A DNA stretch of 64,000 bases from Palaemon carinicauda (taxonomy: Eukaryota; Arthropoda; Malacostraca; Decapoda; Palaemonidae), in contig NC_090767.1 of NCBI RefSeq assembly GCF_036898095.1, positions 31,012,405 to 31,076,404 on the forward strand. The letters run 5' to 3'. A model generated the notes under the pieces. That model ran no database searches. It had not been told where the DNA came from and saw only the letters and a list, made by a program, of their open reading frames with translations. Of the stretch, positions 47,840 through 58,690 are shown piece after piece (position 1 is the first letter of the stretch; each line of letters begins with the position of its first letter). The position numbers and the translations under genes are program-made.

Positions 47840-48225
47840 CAGACAATTCTCTTGCAACCACCACAAACATCAGTGGGGATACACACGGAAGCCTCCTTGA
47901 AAGAAGGGGGATGCCATCTGCATGAAAGGAAAGGGCAAGAAATTTATCATTCCAGTTCAAAAAACTTTCACATCAACATCTTGGAGGCTATGACAGTTCT
48001 CCTGACGTAGAGGAGACTATCCTCTCGCAGAACAGTCCACATTAGACTGGCTCTCAACAACGAGGTGATAGAAATATGTCTATTTGACAAGGCTCGAGTT
48101 CACCTCACATCAACCACGTGATGTTAGCCATCTTCCGCCTGGCAAGGAAGAGAAGATGGCATTTATCAAACAGTTCACCTTCAAGGGTTCGGTGATGTGA
48201 CGGCGGATGCTCTATCAAGGTGAAA
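47840..48225 (+). pseudogene. DIRS RNase H
   Basis: HTEASLKEGGCHLHERKGQE (normally TDAS..GWG..L; the first catalytic Asp has become Glu), then FHINILEAMTVLLT (the conserved H-I-N-x-L-E block with its Glu), and, after two frame breaks, VTADALSR at 48198-48220, the terminal ADALSR motif. The order is as in DIRS pol. Confidence 0.78.
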
Positions 48226-48744
48226 GCCGATAGAGACAGAATGGTCCCTAGACACAGGCTCATTCTCCTCTGTTTTCCATAAAAGTCCCGGAACTGCAGA
48301 TCCACCTCTTCGCAACGAGCGATAACAAGAAACTACCTCGTTATGTAGCCCCCTACGAGAACCTTAATCAGAAGTGATAGACGTCATGTCTCTCAACTTG
48401 AATGGATGGAATCGAATTTATCTGTTTCCACCAGCCAATCTCCTGCTAAAAGTCCTCGATAAGCTAGGATCCTGCAGTGGAAAAACTCTTGTAGTGGCCC
48501 ACAAATGGCCCAAAAACAATTGGTTTCCTCTAGTTCTAAAATTGAAACTGTAGCTGTTTCCTCTACCGTACCTAGTTTTATCCAAACTAGTGCAGAAGTC
48601 GGCTGTTACATTTCATCCTCGAGAACCAACAACCTGCATCTCATGGTTTTTTGGCCTAGCAGCGAACAATAGTTTGGGATCTCGAAGAATGTGGCCGACT
48701 TCTTTATATAGTACAAGTTAAGTCCAACCAGGAGACAATGTGGA

Positions 48745-49560
48745 TTGTCTTGGAAGAAAGGGGTAACCCTCGTGAAAACAAGGGGACCAACAGGAATTTC
48801 CACAGGTTTCTGTCTCTCTTTCTTCTTTTACCTACTTAAAGGAGGCCTGACTTCCACTATGATAACCACGTGTAAGTCGACCCTGACTAGACCTCTTCTA
48901 TACGCCTTTGAGACGGAACTCATAAGCGAAACCTTTTTTAAGGTACCAAAGCATGCACTTGACCCAAGCCGGCAACCCCTCCAAAGCCATTGCATGGGCG
49001 TTGGTCAAAGTGTTGCACTATCCTTCGGATATAACAATGAGGAAGAACTAACACAGAAAGTAAATTTTCTGTTAGCAATACCCTTAGGGGCTAGAGTTAG
49101 TGAAATGTTGGCCGTATCAGGGATGTAGGCCATATTCAGTTCAGAGAAGAGGGAAAACTGAATCCTTTCCCCGATCCTACTTTTCTCGCCAAAAATGAGC
49201 TGCCCACCAAAAGGTGGGGTCCTTGGAGAATCTGCCGACTGAAGGAAGATATCTCCCTATGCCCATTAGGGTTTCGTAAGGTCTGTCTTCGTAGAACTTC
49301 AGACTTCAAGCAAAGACAGCTCTTCCGAGGCGAAACCTCAGGATCAAAATTTATCCCTAAAATAACTGAGAGCAATGCTCACCTACTCATTCGCAGAGAG
49401 GATCCTGACAGCTCACCCGAAGTTCAGGATCCTAAGAAAATTGCTTCTTCACGGAACTTCTTCCAACACTATACAAAGCAAGTACCTAAACTAAGACATT
49501 TGGTGGCGGCGGGTAGTTTTAAAAAACCCGTCGTCTCAGCCTGCGACGAACAGTGAACTG
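48745..49560 (+). pseudogene. DIRS tyrosine recombinase
   Basis: The open frame 48745-49128 contains FYLLKGGLTSTMITTCKSTL then TRPLLYAFE (core-binding region) and FLLAIPLGARVSEMLAVS. The last is the G-A-R-x-S-E-L block with the catalytic Arg. After a stop the frame continues with FLAKNELPTKRWGPWRICRL, DISLCPL and LRRTSDFKQRQLF, which match DIRS recombinase wording. The C-terminal His/Arg and nucleophile-Tyr region is degraded (ASSRNFFQHYTKQVPK..). The enzyme would insert the circular DNA copy; it is inactive here. Confidence 0.8.
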
Positions 49561-50194
49561 CTTTGGGACTTTCCAGTGCATCGGGTGCATGTGTACATTT
49601 ACCCTCGAGTGCAAATCACAACGATGATTAACTCACTGTTCCATATAGGTGCATATTTGACTGATAACACCGGTGACGAGTGAACATTGCATCACGGTGT
49701 TTATGCATTTCCGAAATCTTTACAAGTCAGTCCGATTTGGTTTCACATCTCAATTGAGTGGCACCATTTCGATGAATTTACATATTTTTCCAACAGGAGA
49801 AAATATGGACCCTGATGTGTTTTCAATGTCGGATCAGATTCATTCCTGATTGTAACTACAATTGATAATCTAGTTACAAGGTAAAATACTAAAAGTATTT
49901 GCGTCCTATTACTGCTATCTCTGTTACAGACGAAAAAAGTATACTAGAGTTTTAAATAAGCCCTAAAAGGCCCCATCTCTAGGATTTACCGTCCGTCCTT
50001 ATGTAGATACAAACTTTGAATCCTTATAGTCGAAGTCGACACTTTTCCTACTAGTTCCAAGATTAGGGGATATGACAAATAACGGTAATGACATAAATAA
50101 AAATCTAGGAGACCATATAAGTAACTCATTCAAAGTAAAGGGACTTATACAAACCCACAGATATAGAACTTTCAAGTAATTCTCTGGTAAACTT

Positions 50195-50290
50195 CCATCA
50201 GGACAGCATGGCTGAGCCCAAAACACGGATTTTGAGCAAAGCGAAAAATCTATTTTTGGGTAATATGGCCATGTCGTCCTGATGGACCCT
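50195..50290. repeat. DIRS internal complementary region
   Basis: GGACAGCATGGCTGAGCCCA complements the start of the left terminal repeat. It is joined directly to GGATTTTGAGCAAAGCGAAA...TATGGCCATGTCGTCCTGAT, which complements the end of the right terminal repeat. The junction CCCAAAACAC/GGATTTTGAGC is what end-to-end joining of the two element termini would give, and it fixes the element ends at about 44149 and 50708. Confidence 0.85.
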
Positions 50291-50374
50291 CCCTTCTTTC
50301 AAAAAAGGAGTATACAACTACGTAACGAAAGACCTCACCCGAAACTACTCTATCTGCGACTATCCATGCTTAAA

Positions 50375-50708
50375 GGCAACAAGGAATAATACGCCGTAGT
50401 AGTACTAGGAGGGGATCCACCGGGTAACCTTGATAACGGCTCCCCTTCATTTTCACCCTCAAAGCGTAAAATCTATTCGGGGGTGAAGACTGCCTATCAA
50501 GAAATACGTCCCCTGATATTATGCTATATCCTTAAAAGTTATATTAAGGATACTCGAGCTAGGAGTTAGAATTCTGGAAACCTGTGGTTAATTCTCTGGG
50601 AGTATCACTGTAGCCAAATATCCCTTAGAAAGCTACCTAAAGGAGCCTTCCATCAGGACGACATGACCATATCACCCAAAAATAGATTTCTCGCTTTGCT
50701 CAAAATCC
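50375..50708 (-). repeat. DIRS right inverted terminal repeat
   Basis: Reverse complement of 44149-44478. It extends about 20 bp further out (..TTTCTCGCTTTGCTCAAAATCC), as expected for the asymmetric ends of DIRS elements. Confidence 0.9.
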
Positions 50709-51221
50709 ATTTTATGCCGCAAAATTTAGCAGGATTTTTATGAAATTGTGCATCCTTTATGCATTTAAATTTTTCAATCAGTCTGTTATTTATAAGAATA
50801 ATTGCATAAATGTAAAAAATTTATATAGGAAAAAATTGATGTTTACAGCTGTATAACATTTATCTGTAAATTACATTAATATGAAATACAATTGGGAATC
50901 AAGTAGACTGGTATTTATCACTATTTTGTTAATAATTTATAAAAAGTGTGAGTGTGATTGAAGAACAAAAATTAACACACAAGTAAATTTAGAATTTACT
51001 TACAATTTTTTCTAACAATTTTAAGATGAAATATCTTATTCACTATTAATAACCCAACAACGTTTTGCTATTCTGCAAAACTGATCGAATATTTATTAAT
51101 ATAAACTTATATATTTAAACAATCCTCTATTAAAATGGCATTCTCAAAATTTCTGTTAATATTTAGTTTTAAGCAAGTAATGCATTGCAAATGCACACAG
51201 CACACTCTAGCTGTGACTACA
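50709..51221. other. AT-rich DNA; AATAAA on the minus strand
   Basis: No gene seen. On the minus strand an AATAAA lies at about 51084-51092, about 135 bp past the stop of the frame 51222-51555, and could be its polyadenylation signal. Confidence 0.35.
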
Positions 51222-51555
51222 TTAGTCCATATTTGGTGTTCTCAATTTGCGTAGGACAAACTGATATAATGATATGACTCTAGTTCTGCTATTCACCCTC
51301 TGACATTTGTTTATGTCAGCTCTTACAGTGGTTTTACCAACCATGTATAGCATTTGAGAATATTTATTACCTATATTACCACAATATTGGAATGTAAATC
51401 TCATATACTCACAGTTATTGGGGAGAAAAAATTGAATATCTGTTGTTTTGGTAATACTTGCTGAAGAAACTTGTGTCACTGAGCCTTGCTCTGCCGCAGG
51501 ACTTATCGGGGAAAAATAGTCCTCCGCAAAACAAAGTCTTCCAATAGTTTTCTCT
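51222..51555 (-). CDS. Possible terminal exon of the minus-strand gene
   Basis: A stop-to-stop minus frame of about 111 codons includes TIGRLCFAEDYFSPISPAAE, QFFLPNNCEYMRFTFQYCGN and SRTRVISLYQFVLRKLRTPN before TAA at 51222-51224. The composition is protein-like rather than low-complexity in a very AT-rich area. Candidate acceptors are GTTTCTTCAG (about 51463) inside the frame or weaker AGs at its start. No strong one gives a phase match with the exon at 53868-53947 that I could confirm. It lies downstream of the NLR-like gene on the same strand and is followed by AATAAA, so a last exon is plausible. No domain recognised. Confidence 0.3.
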
Positions 51556-52002
51556 TAATATTTTACTGATTGTTTACTGGAAATCATTACCGGACACTTT
51601 GTGAAGTAGTTTAATGTACAAAAGGGATTCTTCCTGATGAAGCTTCAAATTCTTTTGATTTATAGATAGACCTTGAGTCATAGGGATCCATACTGGGTCA
51701 CTCTGCATTGAGCCGACATTGCTTGCCCAAAGAGAAACTTCTCAATAAAACAAAAAAATTGTTGTTATTTACATGTAATAATATACACCAAAAAATTAAA
51801 AGCAGATCAGAAGCACAAACAGTCTGATCAAAGGTTAAAGGTCAAAGTATAGAGACATTAAAGAAAATAAGTGACTCATAAACTTATATATCTAATATTG
51901 AAATTTTTTTCTAAGAGAAGAAAATTTTATCTTCTTACATAGGTTGTTTTTTATTTTTGATATCCTTGTAATTCAATTCAATCAAAATGGAATTAGTTTT
52001 AG

Positions 52003-52004
<2 letters not shown>

Positions 52005-52074
<70 letters not shown>
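52005..52074. repeat. (GA)n microsatellite
   Basis: About 35 GA units; a 10-base C run follows at about 52271. Confidence 0.97.
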
Positions 52075-52077
<3 letters not shown>

Positions 52078-52693
52078 CATCCTCCACCGACACTAACAAT
52101 GAAGTGTGACATCTGACTCAGCAAACACATTTGAAAGGTCATCATCACGTGACCATCATATAACGACATCATCCGTTGCAATAACATCACATTTCTCCGA
52201 GACATCAACTCAGATCTGTTAATTAGAAACAACAAGAAAACAAGGAAGACATGTACACGTGAAGAATCTACCCCCCCCCCTCCTCTTTACCATCTCTATA
52301 TACCACTTTTAACTAATGTCCTTATGATGGTAATAAAAGGTTTATACAAAAAACAGTTATCGATATAGATAAATTTATCTTATCAACATCAACATATTAT
52401 CAGTAAAATATCTAAATATCAGTAAAAATAAATAGTGAAATAAATGGTCCATATTAACAAAAAAAAAAATTAATCCAGGTTATTTATCAATATCATATGG
52501 AATGTATGTCAACATGATGATATTCCCCAAATAACACAAAATATATATTAAATCTATTTACATTCCATGAGCAAGCATTGGGTGAAAATCAGAATTCAAT
52601 GAAGAGTATAGTACATTAGATTATATGTTAATATAAAATATTCCATAACACTACAAAATATATAGTTTGTTAACAAAACAGTACGTTCAAATA

Positions 52694-52945
52694 ATGTTGT
52701 GAATAAGTGTAGAGTATAAAAATAGTATTTTCATATTATGTCGTAAATGGGTATACTGTATGTAAATAGTACAATAAAATTATGTCGTAAATGGGTATAC
52801 TGTATAAAAGTAGTACATTCTAATCATGTTGTGAATGGGTATACGGTATAATAAATAGTACATTCAAATTATGTCGTAAATGAGTGTACAGTGTAAAGAA
52901 AATACTATATTTAAATTATGTCGTGAATGGGTATACAGTATATGG
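52694..52945. repeat. 44-47-bp minisatellite, about six units
   Basis: ATGTCGTAAATGGGTATAC or close variants (ATGTTGTGAATGGG..) start at 52694, 52738, 52782, 52826, 52871 and 52918. The linking sequence is TGTATAAAAATAGTACATTC-like. Units differ by several bases each, so the array is not recent. Confidence 0.9.
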
Positions 52946-53867
52946 GCACTGATATATATTTAGAAAAAGTGGCATTTTGTGGAAGGGAATAACTATACTA
53001 TGTGATGAAAAAATACATTCTATAAGGACTATGAATACTGTATGTATCAACAACAAAAATCATTCTTGGTAAGCCATTGATGAAAAATATAACAAAAAGA
53101 TTATACAGCACCAAGATATTCTGATAAAAAGATAAATTATGGATACAAAATTTCTTGTTTTCTGGTTACAGTGAAGATATAAAGTATATTTTTAATTCTC
53201 TAACGAATTTTTAGATTTTTAAGGTAGAATTAGCACTAGCTTCCTTGCTCACCCAAATACCCCATTGAGGGTCATGGGGCATAGACAGAGTTGGAAGTCT
53301 GAGGACAGGAGTCAGCAGGTGGAGAGCCTCATACTACAGGACCTTCCTGGGGCACTGTAAACCTTATCTCAGCTGCCGCTTGTTATCAGAATCTGGCATT
53401 GGACTATTGTGGACTTCTCTCACTTAGGATCAGATTCCTGTGGAAAGAATTAGGATTTTAGGTTGAGAAGGTAGATTTTTTTTCTGAGATGGAATCAAAA
53501 GTTATTACAAAGCACATGAAATTTAGGAATGTATTTATAGGGGTTCTAAGAAATGTTTAATAAATAGGTTGACTCTGACAACAGGAGTGCCCAGTTCTAC
53601 AGAATGGACTGGATGTAGAGACGAAGAGAAAATAATATTAGTGGAAGTGAAATTCCTGAGAAGAGCATGTGGAATGATACATGATGGGAGAAGACCTGAA
53701 GACCTGTTGTTGAGAGTGTGCACGTACAGGTGGACAGAAAAGCAGACTGGAGAAGGGGGTGAAATGTACACTGATGTGCTGGTTCTGTACCAAAATGCAT
53801 GTTCTTTATTCTTGGAAATAAGTGACAAAATTATGAAAAGAGTCAAGTATTCAAGTTCACGGCTCAC

Positions 53868-53947
53868 CATGTACTTTGGGCCACCATTATCATGAGGGAT
53901 ATGCTTCAGGGCTTCATCAATTTCATCTTCCACTTTGGGAAGAGAAA
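53868..53947 (-). CDS. Candidate downstream exon of the NLR-like gene
   Basis: An 80-bp minus-strand segment is bounded by ATATATTTCAG and a GTGAGC donor. It is open in one frame: SLPKVEDEIDEALKHIPHDN then GGPKYM, an acidic, helix-like sequence. The frame needs one nucleotide carried over from the previous exon, whereas the exon at 57461-57557 ends in phase 0. An exon must therefore be missing between them (where the piggyBac-like element and minisatellite lie), or this exon belongs to another transcript. Its own 3' end is phase 0. Confidence 0.5.
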
Positions 53948-54264
53948 CTGAAATATATGAATGTTTCATGAAAAATTAATTCACAATTTCCATGTCAGCC
54001 ACAATAAAATAGTTTCTTGCTAAAGATATTTCTTCAAGTTATTATTGAGAGTAATCATATCTGTACTGTAGCAAATTTGCAGAGAGGAAGGTCGCCTTTA
54101 TAGCTTTACACATTAACTCATTTTATTATGGAGAGTGTGTATGTGCTATTAATGAAATAAAGAGTATTTTGTTTTCATTATACTTCCTTGTAATTATATG
54201 AATATCATTTTGTTTCCTGGGTAATCCCTTAATTCTATTACATCTACCCTTAATCCATTATTAA

Positions 54265-57044
54265 CCCTGGATAGGTACGCTCCTCGGACACCCCTTTAAG
54301 GGTATACTCGGACGCGAACGACCCCGACGCCAAAAAAAATTCTTGAAAAATCAGTTTTTGCAGTAACCTCCTTTTTTCTTTTGCCAAAAAAAAACTTCAA
54401 TGAATGCTTAAAACAACTGTAAAGATAAATACTACTCATACTACTTAAAAATACTACTCATACTACTTAAAAAATTAAGTAGAAAAAAAAAAGACCTGAC
54501 ATAAAAATTCATAAAAAAAAAGTTTATACATATATACACAAATCCTTTTAGGAATTGATTCTTGAATGTTTAGGACACATCTTGATGTATTTTGGATGAA
54601 GTCAGACCCATGGAGGTGAAGATCTGAAATGAGAAAAAAAGAGTAACTTTTTTTGGCCAAAAAAATTTGTCCAAATTTCATGAATTTTTTTGGGTACCCA
54701 AATGAAATAGGAAGTTGCTAATTTTTTTAAGGAATAAACATATGTTATCCTAAAATAGAAATATGAAAAAAAATCTTCATTATTTTGTAAATTACATTTA
54801 TATCAGGGGCCATATCTAAAGGTAATTTTTTGAGTACTTAGAAATTTCGTAAAAAAATACATATATTTGATATATAATATGATATTTTTGCAGGTAAAAA
54901 TATACCAAAATATCACAAATTCTATAGGGAACAAGAATATATATAGATAGGGCAGCTTACGCTTCGGATATGTCCACAAAATGGCCGCCAACCACATTGA
55001 CTAAGACTCCCTAATCTGCCACTTGAAATGTAGGAAGGGTATGTCAATTTCAAGGTGTTATTTACTAATCTAATTATTATTGGATAAGCATAAAAATTGT
55101 ATGGTGGGTTGCTGGATAATTGTCGATTATTTTACGACTATAAAATTGAAATTCTGACCCAAAAAAATTTTTTTGAAGGGAAATAAAATCGAAAAAAAAA
55201 AAATGTAAAACCATATAATATTTTAGCTAAAAAAATTTGATGATATTCAATCAAAAAAAAAGTAAACAAAATATTCCGACAAATAAACATCTAGAGGAAT
55301 CATTACTCTGTGATAGTTCCTTAGTACGTAGTAATTTTGGAAGAATTGGGAAAAAACGAAAAAATGGCAATCACCGGAAAATCGAACACATACCTATATA
55401 TACGCCATATCTGGCTAAAAAAAAGATAGGCATGGGTAGCCAGATCATCTAGAAACACTTTCCAACACTATAAAAATATAAGTTTTGCGACACTACTTGC
55501 CAATTCCTTACGGTAACATGACTAAGCGAAAAAATGCAAAACAAATAAAAAGGGGCACTCGCGGAAAAATGGCTAACATTCTAATATACGGCATTTCAGA
55601 AAAAGAAAATTCAGCCACGTGCTAGGCAAACCATCAAGGCACATTTTCCGACAAATAAACATCTAAATGAATCATTACTCTGTGATAGTTCCTTAGTACG
55701 TAGTAATTTTGAAAGAAATGGGAAAAAACGAAAAAATGGCAATCACAGGAAAATCGAACACAAACCTATATATACGCCATATCTGGCTAAAAAAAAAAAG
55801 ATAGGCATGGGTAGCCAGATCATCTAGAAACACTTTCCAACACTATAAAATTATAAGTTTTGCGACACTACTTGCCAATTCCTTACGGTAACATGACTAA
55901 GCAAAAAAATGTAAAACAAATAAAAAGGGGCACTCGTGGAAAAATGGCCATTCTAATATACGGCATTTCAGAAAAAAAAAATTTCAGCCACGTGCTAGGC
56001 AAACCATCAAGGCACATTTTCCGACAAATAAACATATAAATGAATCATTATTCTGTGATAGTTCCTTAGTACGTAGTAATTTTGAAAGAAATGGGAAAAA
56101 AACGAAAAAATGGCAATCACAGGAAAATCGAACACATACTTATATATACGCCATATCTGGCTAAAAAAAAAATAGGCATGGGTAGCCAGATCATCTAGAA
56201 ACACTTTCCAATACTATAAAAATATAAGTTTTGCGACACTACTTGCCAATTCCTTACGGTAACATGACTAAGCAAAAAAATGCAAAACAAATAAAAAGGG
56301 CCACTCGCGGAAAAATGCCCAACATTCTAATATACGGCATCTCAGATAAAAAAAAAAGACATGCACGTGTTAGCCCAACCATCAAGGCACACTTTCTAAC
56401 ACATAAACATGAAAAAAAAATCAATAATATACGGCAATTCCTTACTACGTAGTAAATTTTTACAAATATTGAAAAAAAAAACAGAAATTTGCAACCGCAG
56501 TTAAATACCCAATATACCAATAACTACGTCGTATCTGACAAAAACGAAATCACGCATGGGTAGCCAGATCATCTAGACACACTTTCCAACACTAAAAAAG
56601 CAAAAGTTTTACGACACTATTTGGCAAAATCTTACGGAAAAATGACTTGGCAAAAAAATGAAAAAAAATGAAAAAGGGGCACTCGCGGTAAAATGGTCCT
56701 CGTGGTAATGAACGACATTTTAACTAAAAAAAAATCATGCACATGGTAGCCAAACAATCCACCAAGACTTTCCACAACTGATAACCTATACAAGTTGCAC
56801 CATTCTACGACAATTTCATAATACGTAATAACTTTGATAATTATGCAAACTACCTTAGAAGGGTAAACTCGGGGAAGGAGTACAGCTACAGCAATGCACA
56901 TCTGGACACTACTAGAGCGTGTAGGGGAGACACCTCCTGCAGGTCGATCACCCACAAATTCAGTCACGGGGGTGAGTCACGTGAGAAAAACCTGTTTTTT
57001 TTTGACGCTCGGGGTCGCGAACGACCCATCGTACCTATCCAGGG
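54265..57044 (+). mobile_element. piggyBac-like non-autonomous element, copy 2 (complete, 2780 bp)
   Basis: TTAA at 54261-54264 and 57045-57048 directly flank perfect 15-bp terminal inverted repeats CCCTGGATAGGTACG. Subterminal GC-rich blocks (CGCGAACGACCCCGACG on the left; the complement of TCGGGGTCGCGAACGACCC on the right) extend the inverted symmetry. Internal DNA: a left module with the same open stretch as copies 1 and 3 (reverse frame), an A-rich middle, and five tandem satellite units (55240-56980). No transposase frame is present. It sits between candidate exons of the NLR-like gene, in an intron. Confidence 0.85.
55240..56980 (+). repeat. ~373-bp satellite inside piggyBac-like copy 2
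   Basis: GCCATATCTGGCT recurs at 55404, 55776 and 56150. The related GTCGTATCTGACA (56528) and a more diverged unit (56640-56860, with CTCGCGGTAAAATGG and TACGTAATAACTTTG) follow. The first three units are near identical and the last two are progressively diverged toward the right terminus, as if the array grew from the left. Confidence 0.85.
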
Positions 57045-57048
57045 TTAA

Positions 57049-57445
57049 ATCCCTTCCAGATGAATAAAATGAATGCAAAAACTCTATTGAGACAGCAACT
57101 GCGACATTTAAATCCCTTCCAGATAAATAAAATGAAAGCAAAAACTCTATTGAGACAGCATCTGAGACATTTAAATCGCTCCCAGTTGAATAAAATGAAT
57201 GCAAAAACTCTGTTGAGACAGCATCTGGGACATTTAAATCGCTTCCAGATGAATAAAATGAATTCAAAAACTCTGTTGAGACAGCATCTGGGACATTTAA
57301 ATCGCTTCCAGGTGAATAAAATAGATGCAAAAACTCTATTGAGACAGCATCTGGGACATTTAAATCCCTTCCAGATGAATAAAATGAATGCAAAAACTGT
57401 GTTGAGACAGCATCTGGGACATTTAAATCAATTCCAGTTGAATAA
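57049..57445. repeat. 60-bp minisatellite, about seven units
   Basis: The unit is CAGATGAATAAAATGAATGC followed by AAAAACTCTGTTGAGACAGC and ATCTGGGACATTTAAATCGCTTC. Because the unit is exactly 60 bp, both strands stay open as 20-residue repeats (plus: KTLLRQHLGHLNR...; minus: SDLNVPDAVSTEFL...). Each unit contains TTAA within ATTTAAATC, and the complete piggyBac-like element ends at precisely such a TTAA (57045-57048), i.e. it inserted into the array's first unit. Confidence 0.9.
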
Positions 57446-57460
57446 GATGTCTTCTCTCAC

Positions 57461-57557
57461 CCTGACTCCCTTCAAGGAGGCGAGGAGTCTGAGGATGACC
57501 TCAGGGCTCCTCGTCCTCCCCAGGGAACACAGAGGAAACGAGATTGACCTGAACGAT
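57461..57557 (-). CDS. NLR-like gene, internal exon
   Basis: Acceptor TTCTTCTCAACAG and donor GTGAGA bound a 97-bp exon. Joined to the preceding exon (2 nt AG + A gives AGA, Arg) it reads SFRSISFPLCSLGRTRSPEV then ILRLLASLKGVR and ends in phase 0. The next exon in phase was not found between here and the adjacent minisatellite. The longer plus-strand frame covering this place (57060-57602) is produced by the 60-bp repeat and is probably not coding. Confidence 0.65.
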
Positions 57558-57890
57558 CTGTTGAGAAGAAGGAAAGGAATAAAGTGGGATGAAATGAAAT
57601 GAAAAGAAGAAGAAAGGAAATGATGTCATCCAAATTTATTCATTATTTTATGATTTTATTGTTATCTTGTTTTGTTAAGATGAACATGTGCATTCAGACT
57701 CATACACGCACACACGCACACACACACGAATACCAATGGAGAGAAAGAGAGAGCGGGAAGGTGAGTGAGGGAGTGTGTGTGTGTTCCCAATAATAGAATA
57801 AAAAGAGAGAGCAACAAGGAATTCCAACTTCCCTTTATGCATTCTATTATATGGGATTTCCACGTACATTGTCGGCCTACGGATAGTACC

Positions 57891-58017
<127 letters not shown>

Positions 58018-58123
58018 ATCTCAGTAGGCCTATATATATGCATATCTATTTTGACAGGACATAGGCCTATTTTCTCAGAGTATTAGGTAAACTCAATAAT
58101 GAATAATATAATATGATATAATG

Positions 58124-58130
<7 letters not shown>

Positions 58131-58171
<41 letters not shown>
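58131..58171. repeat. (TC)n microsatellite
   Basis: About 20 TC units, 24 bp from the donor side of the exon 58195-58354. Confidence 0.97.
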
Positions 58172-58174
<3 letters not shown>

Positions 58175-58194
58175 AAGGAATGATGTCTCCTCAC

Positions 58195-58354
58195 CTCCTT
58201 GCATCCTGTGGTTGCAATGTCCGAAGGATGTCCCCAACCTTCTCGATGTCTTCTTCCTTGACGTCCCTGACAGTGACATTGACATTTGGATCCTTCTCCA
58301 AGAAAGGGATGGGGCGACTGACGCTGCTGACGTCGTTGACACTGAAGCAAATAT
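58195..58354 (-). CDS. NLR-like gene, internal exon
   Basis: Acceptor CTTCTTTCTCTTTCAG (long pyrimidine tract) and donor GTGAGG bound 160 bp. In the frame fixed by the previous exon (A + AT gives AAT, Asn) it reads ICFSVNDVSSVSRPIPFLEK, DPNVNVTVRDVKEEDIEKVG, DILRTLQPQDAR and leaves AG. The hydrophobic spacing would suit a C-terminal leucine-rich or helical ectodomain of the receptor, but no canonical LRR is visible. Confidence 0.75.
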
Positions 58355-58455
58355 CTGAAAGAGAAAGAAGAAGAGGAAGAAGGTTGAGTAAAATGATAAT
58401 CAAAACTGAACATTTTCTATGTGTTTCTTTCTTGAGATTCTAAAGGAAAAGCTTA

Positions 58456-58507
<52 letters not shown>
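58456..58507. repeat. (AAT)n microsatellite
   Basis: About 17 AAT units within the intron. Confidence 0.97.
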
Positions 58508-58511
<4 letters not shown>

Positions 58512-58690
58512 CTGCAACAACGAATTTAGAGACAAAAGAACTAAACACAGTAGAGCAATGTCTGCCAGTGTGTCTGGGAGGTTGCGTTAATGTGTGTGCG
58601 TTTGTGTGTGCGCATGCTACCATTGTAGCCGCTCGCATAAGGAATGTCTCCTCATGAAACCCTCACATTATGCATCATCTAAATCACCTC

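Larger units (their letters stand above)
44149..50708 (+). mobile_element. DIRS1-like tyrosine-recombinase retrotransposon (6.6 kb, decayed)
   Basis: Inverted terminal repeats of about 330 bp (44149-44478 and about 50375-50708) flank RT, RNase H and tyrosine-recombinase coding on the plus strand. An internal complementary region just inside the right repeat (50195-50290) is complementary to the outer ends of both terminal repeats. That combination is diagnostic for DIRS1-type elements, which replicate through a circular intermediate and integrate with a tyrosine recombinase rather than an integrase. The left half (44480-46900), where gag should be, is GC-variable, with motif-rich non-open sequence (repeated GCCGGC..CCGAAAGT patterns). 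DIRS elements have been described as widespread in decapods. Confidence 0.9.
51556..53867. other. AT-rich intron-like or intergenic DNA
   Basis: Apart from the (GA)n and the 45-bp minisatellite listed separately, no gene was seen. 53230-53460 is GC-richer, without an open frame. Confidence 0.4.

Noticed and set aside
53569..53895. Plus-strand 108-residue frame with ILVEVKFLRRACGM, faintly like a LINE C-terminus
   Set aside because: No second block of the family is present, and its right end overlaps (antisense) the better supported minus-strand exon 53868-53947.
57060..57602. Plus-strand 180-residue frame rich in NKMNAKTLLRQHLGHLN repeats as a gene
   Set aside because: The 60-bp unit keeps both strands open automatically. 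The unique tail of the frame is antisense to a spliced exon with phase support. Kept only as a minisatellite.
58067..58443. Overlapping frames on both strands of 80-91 residues
   Set aside because: Shadows of the exon 58195-58354 extended by the adjoining (TC)n tract.
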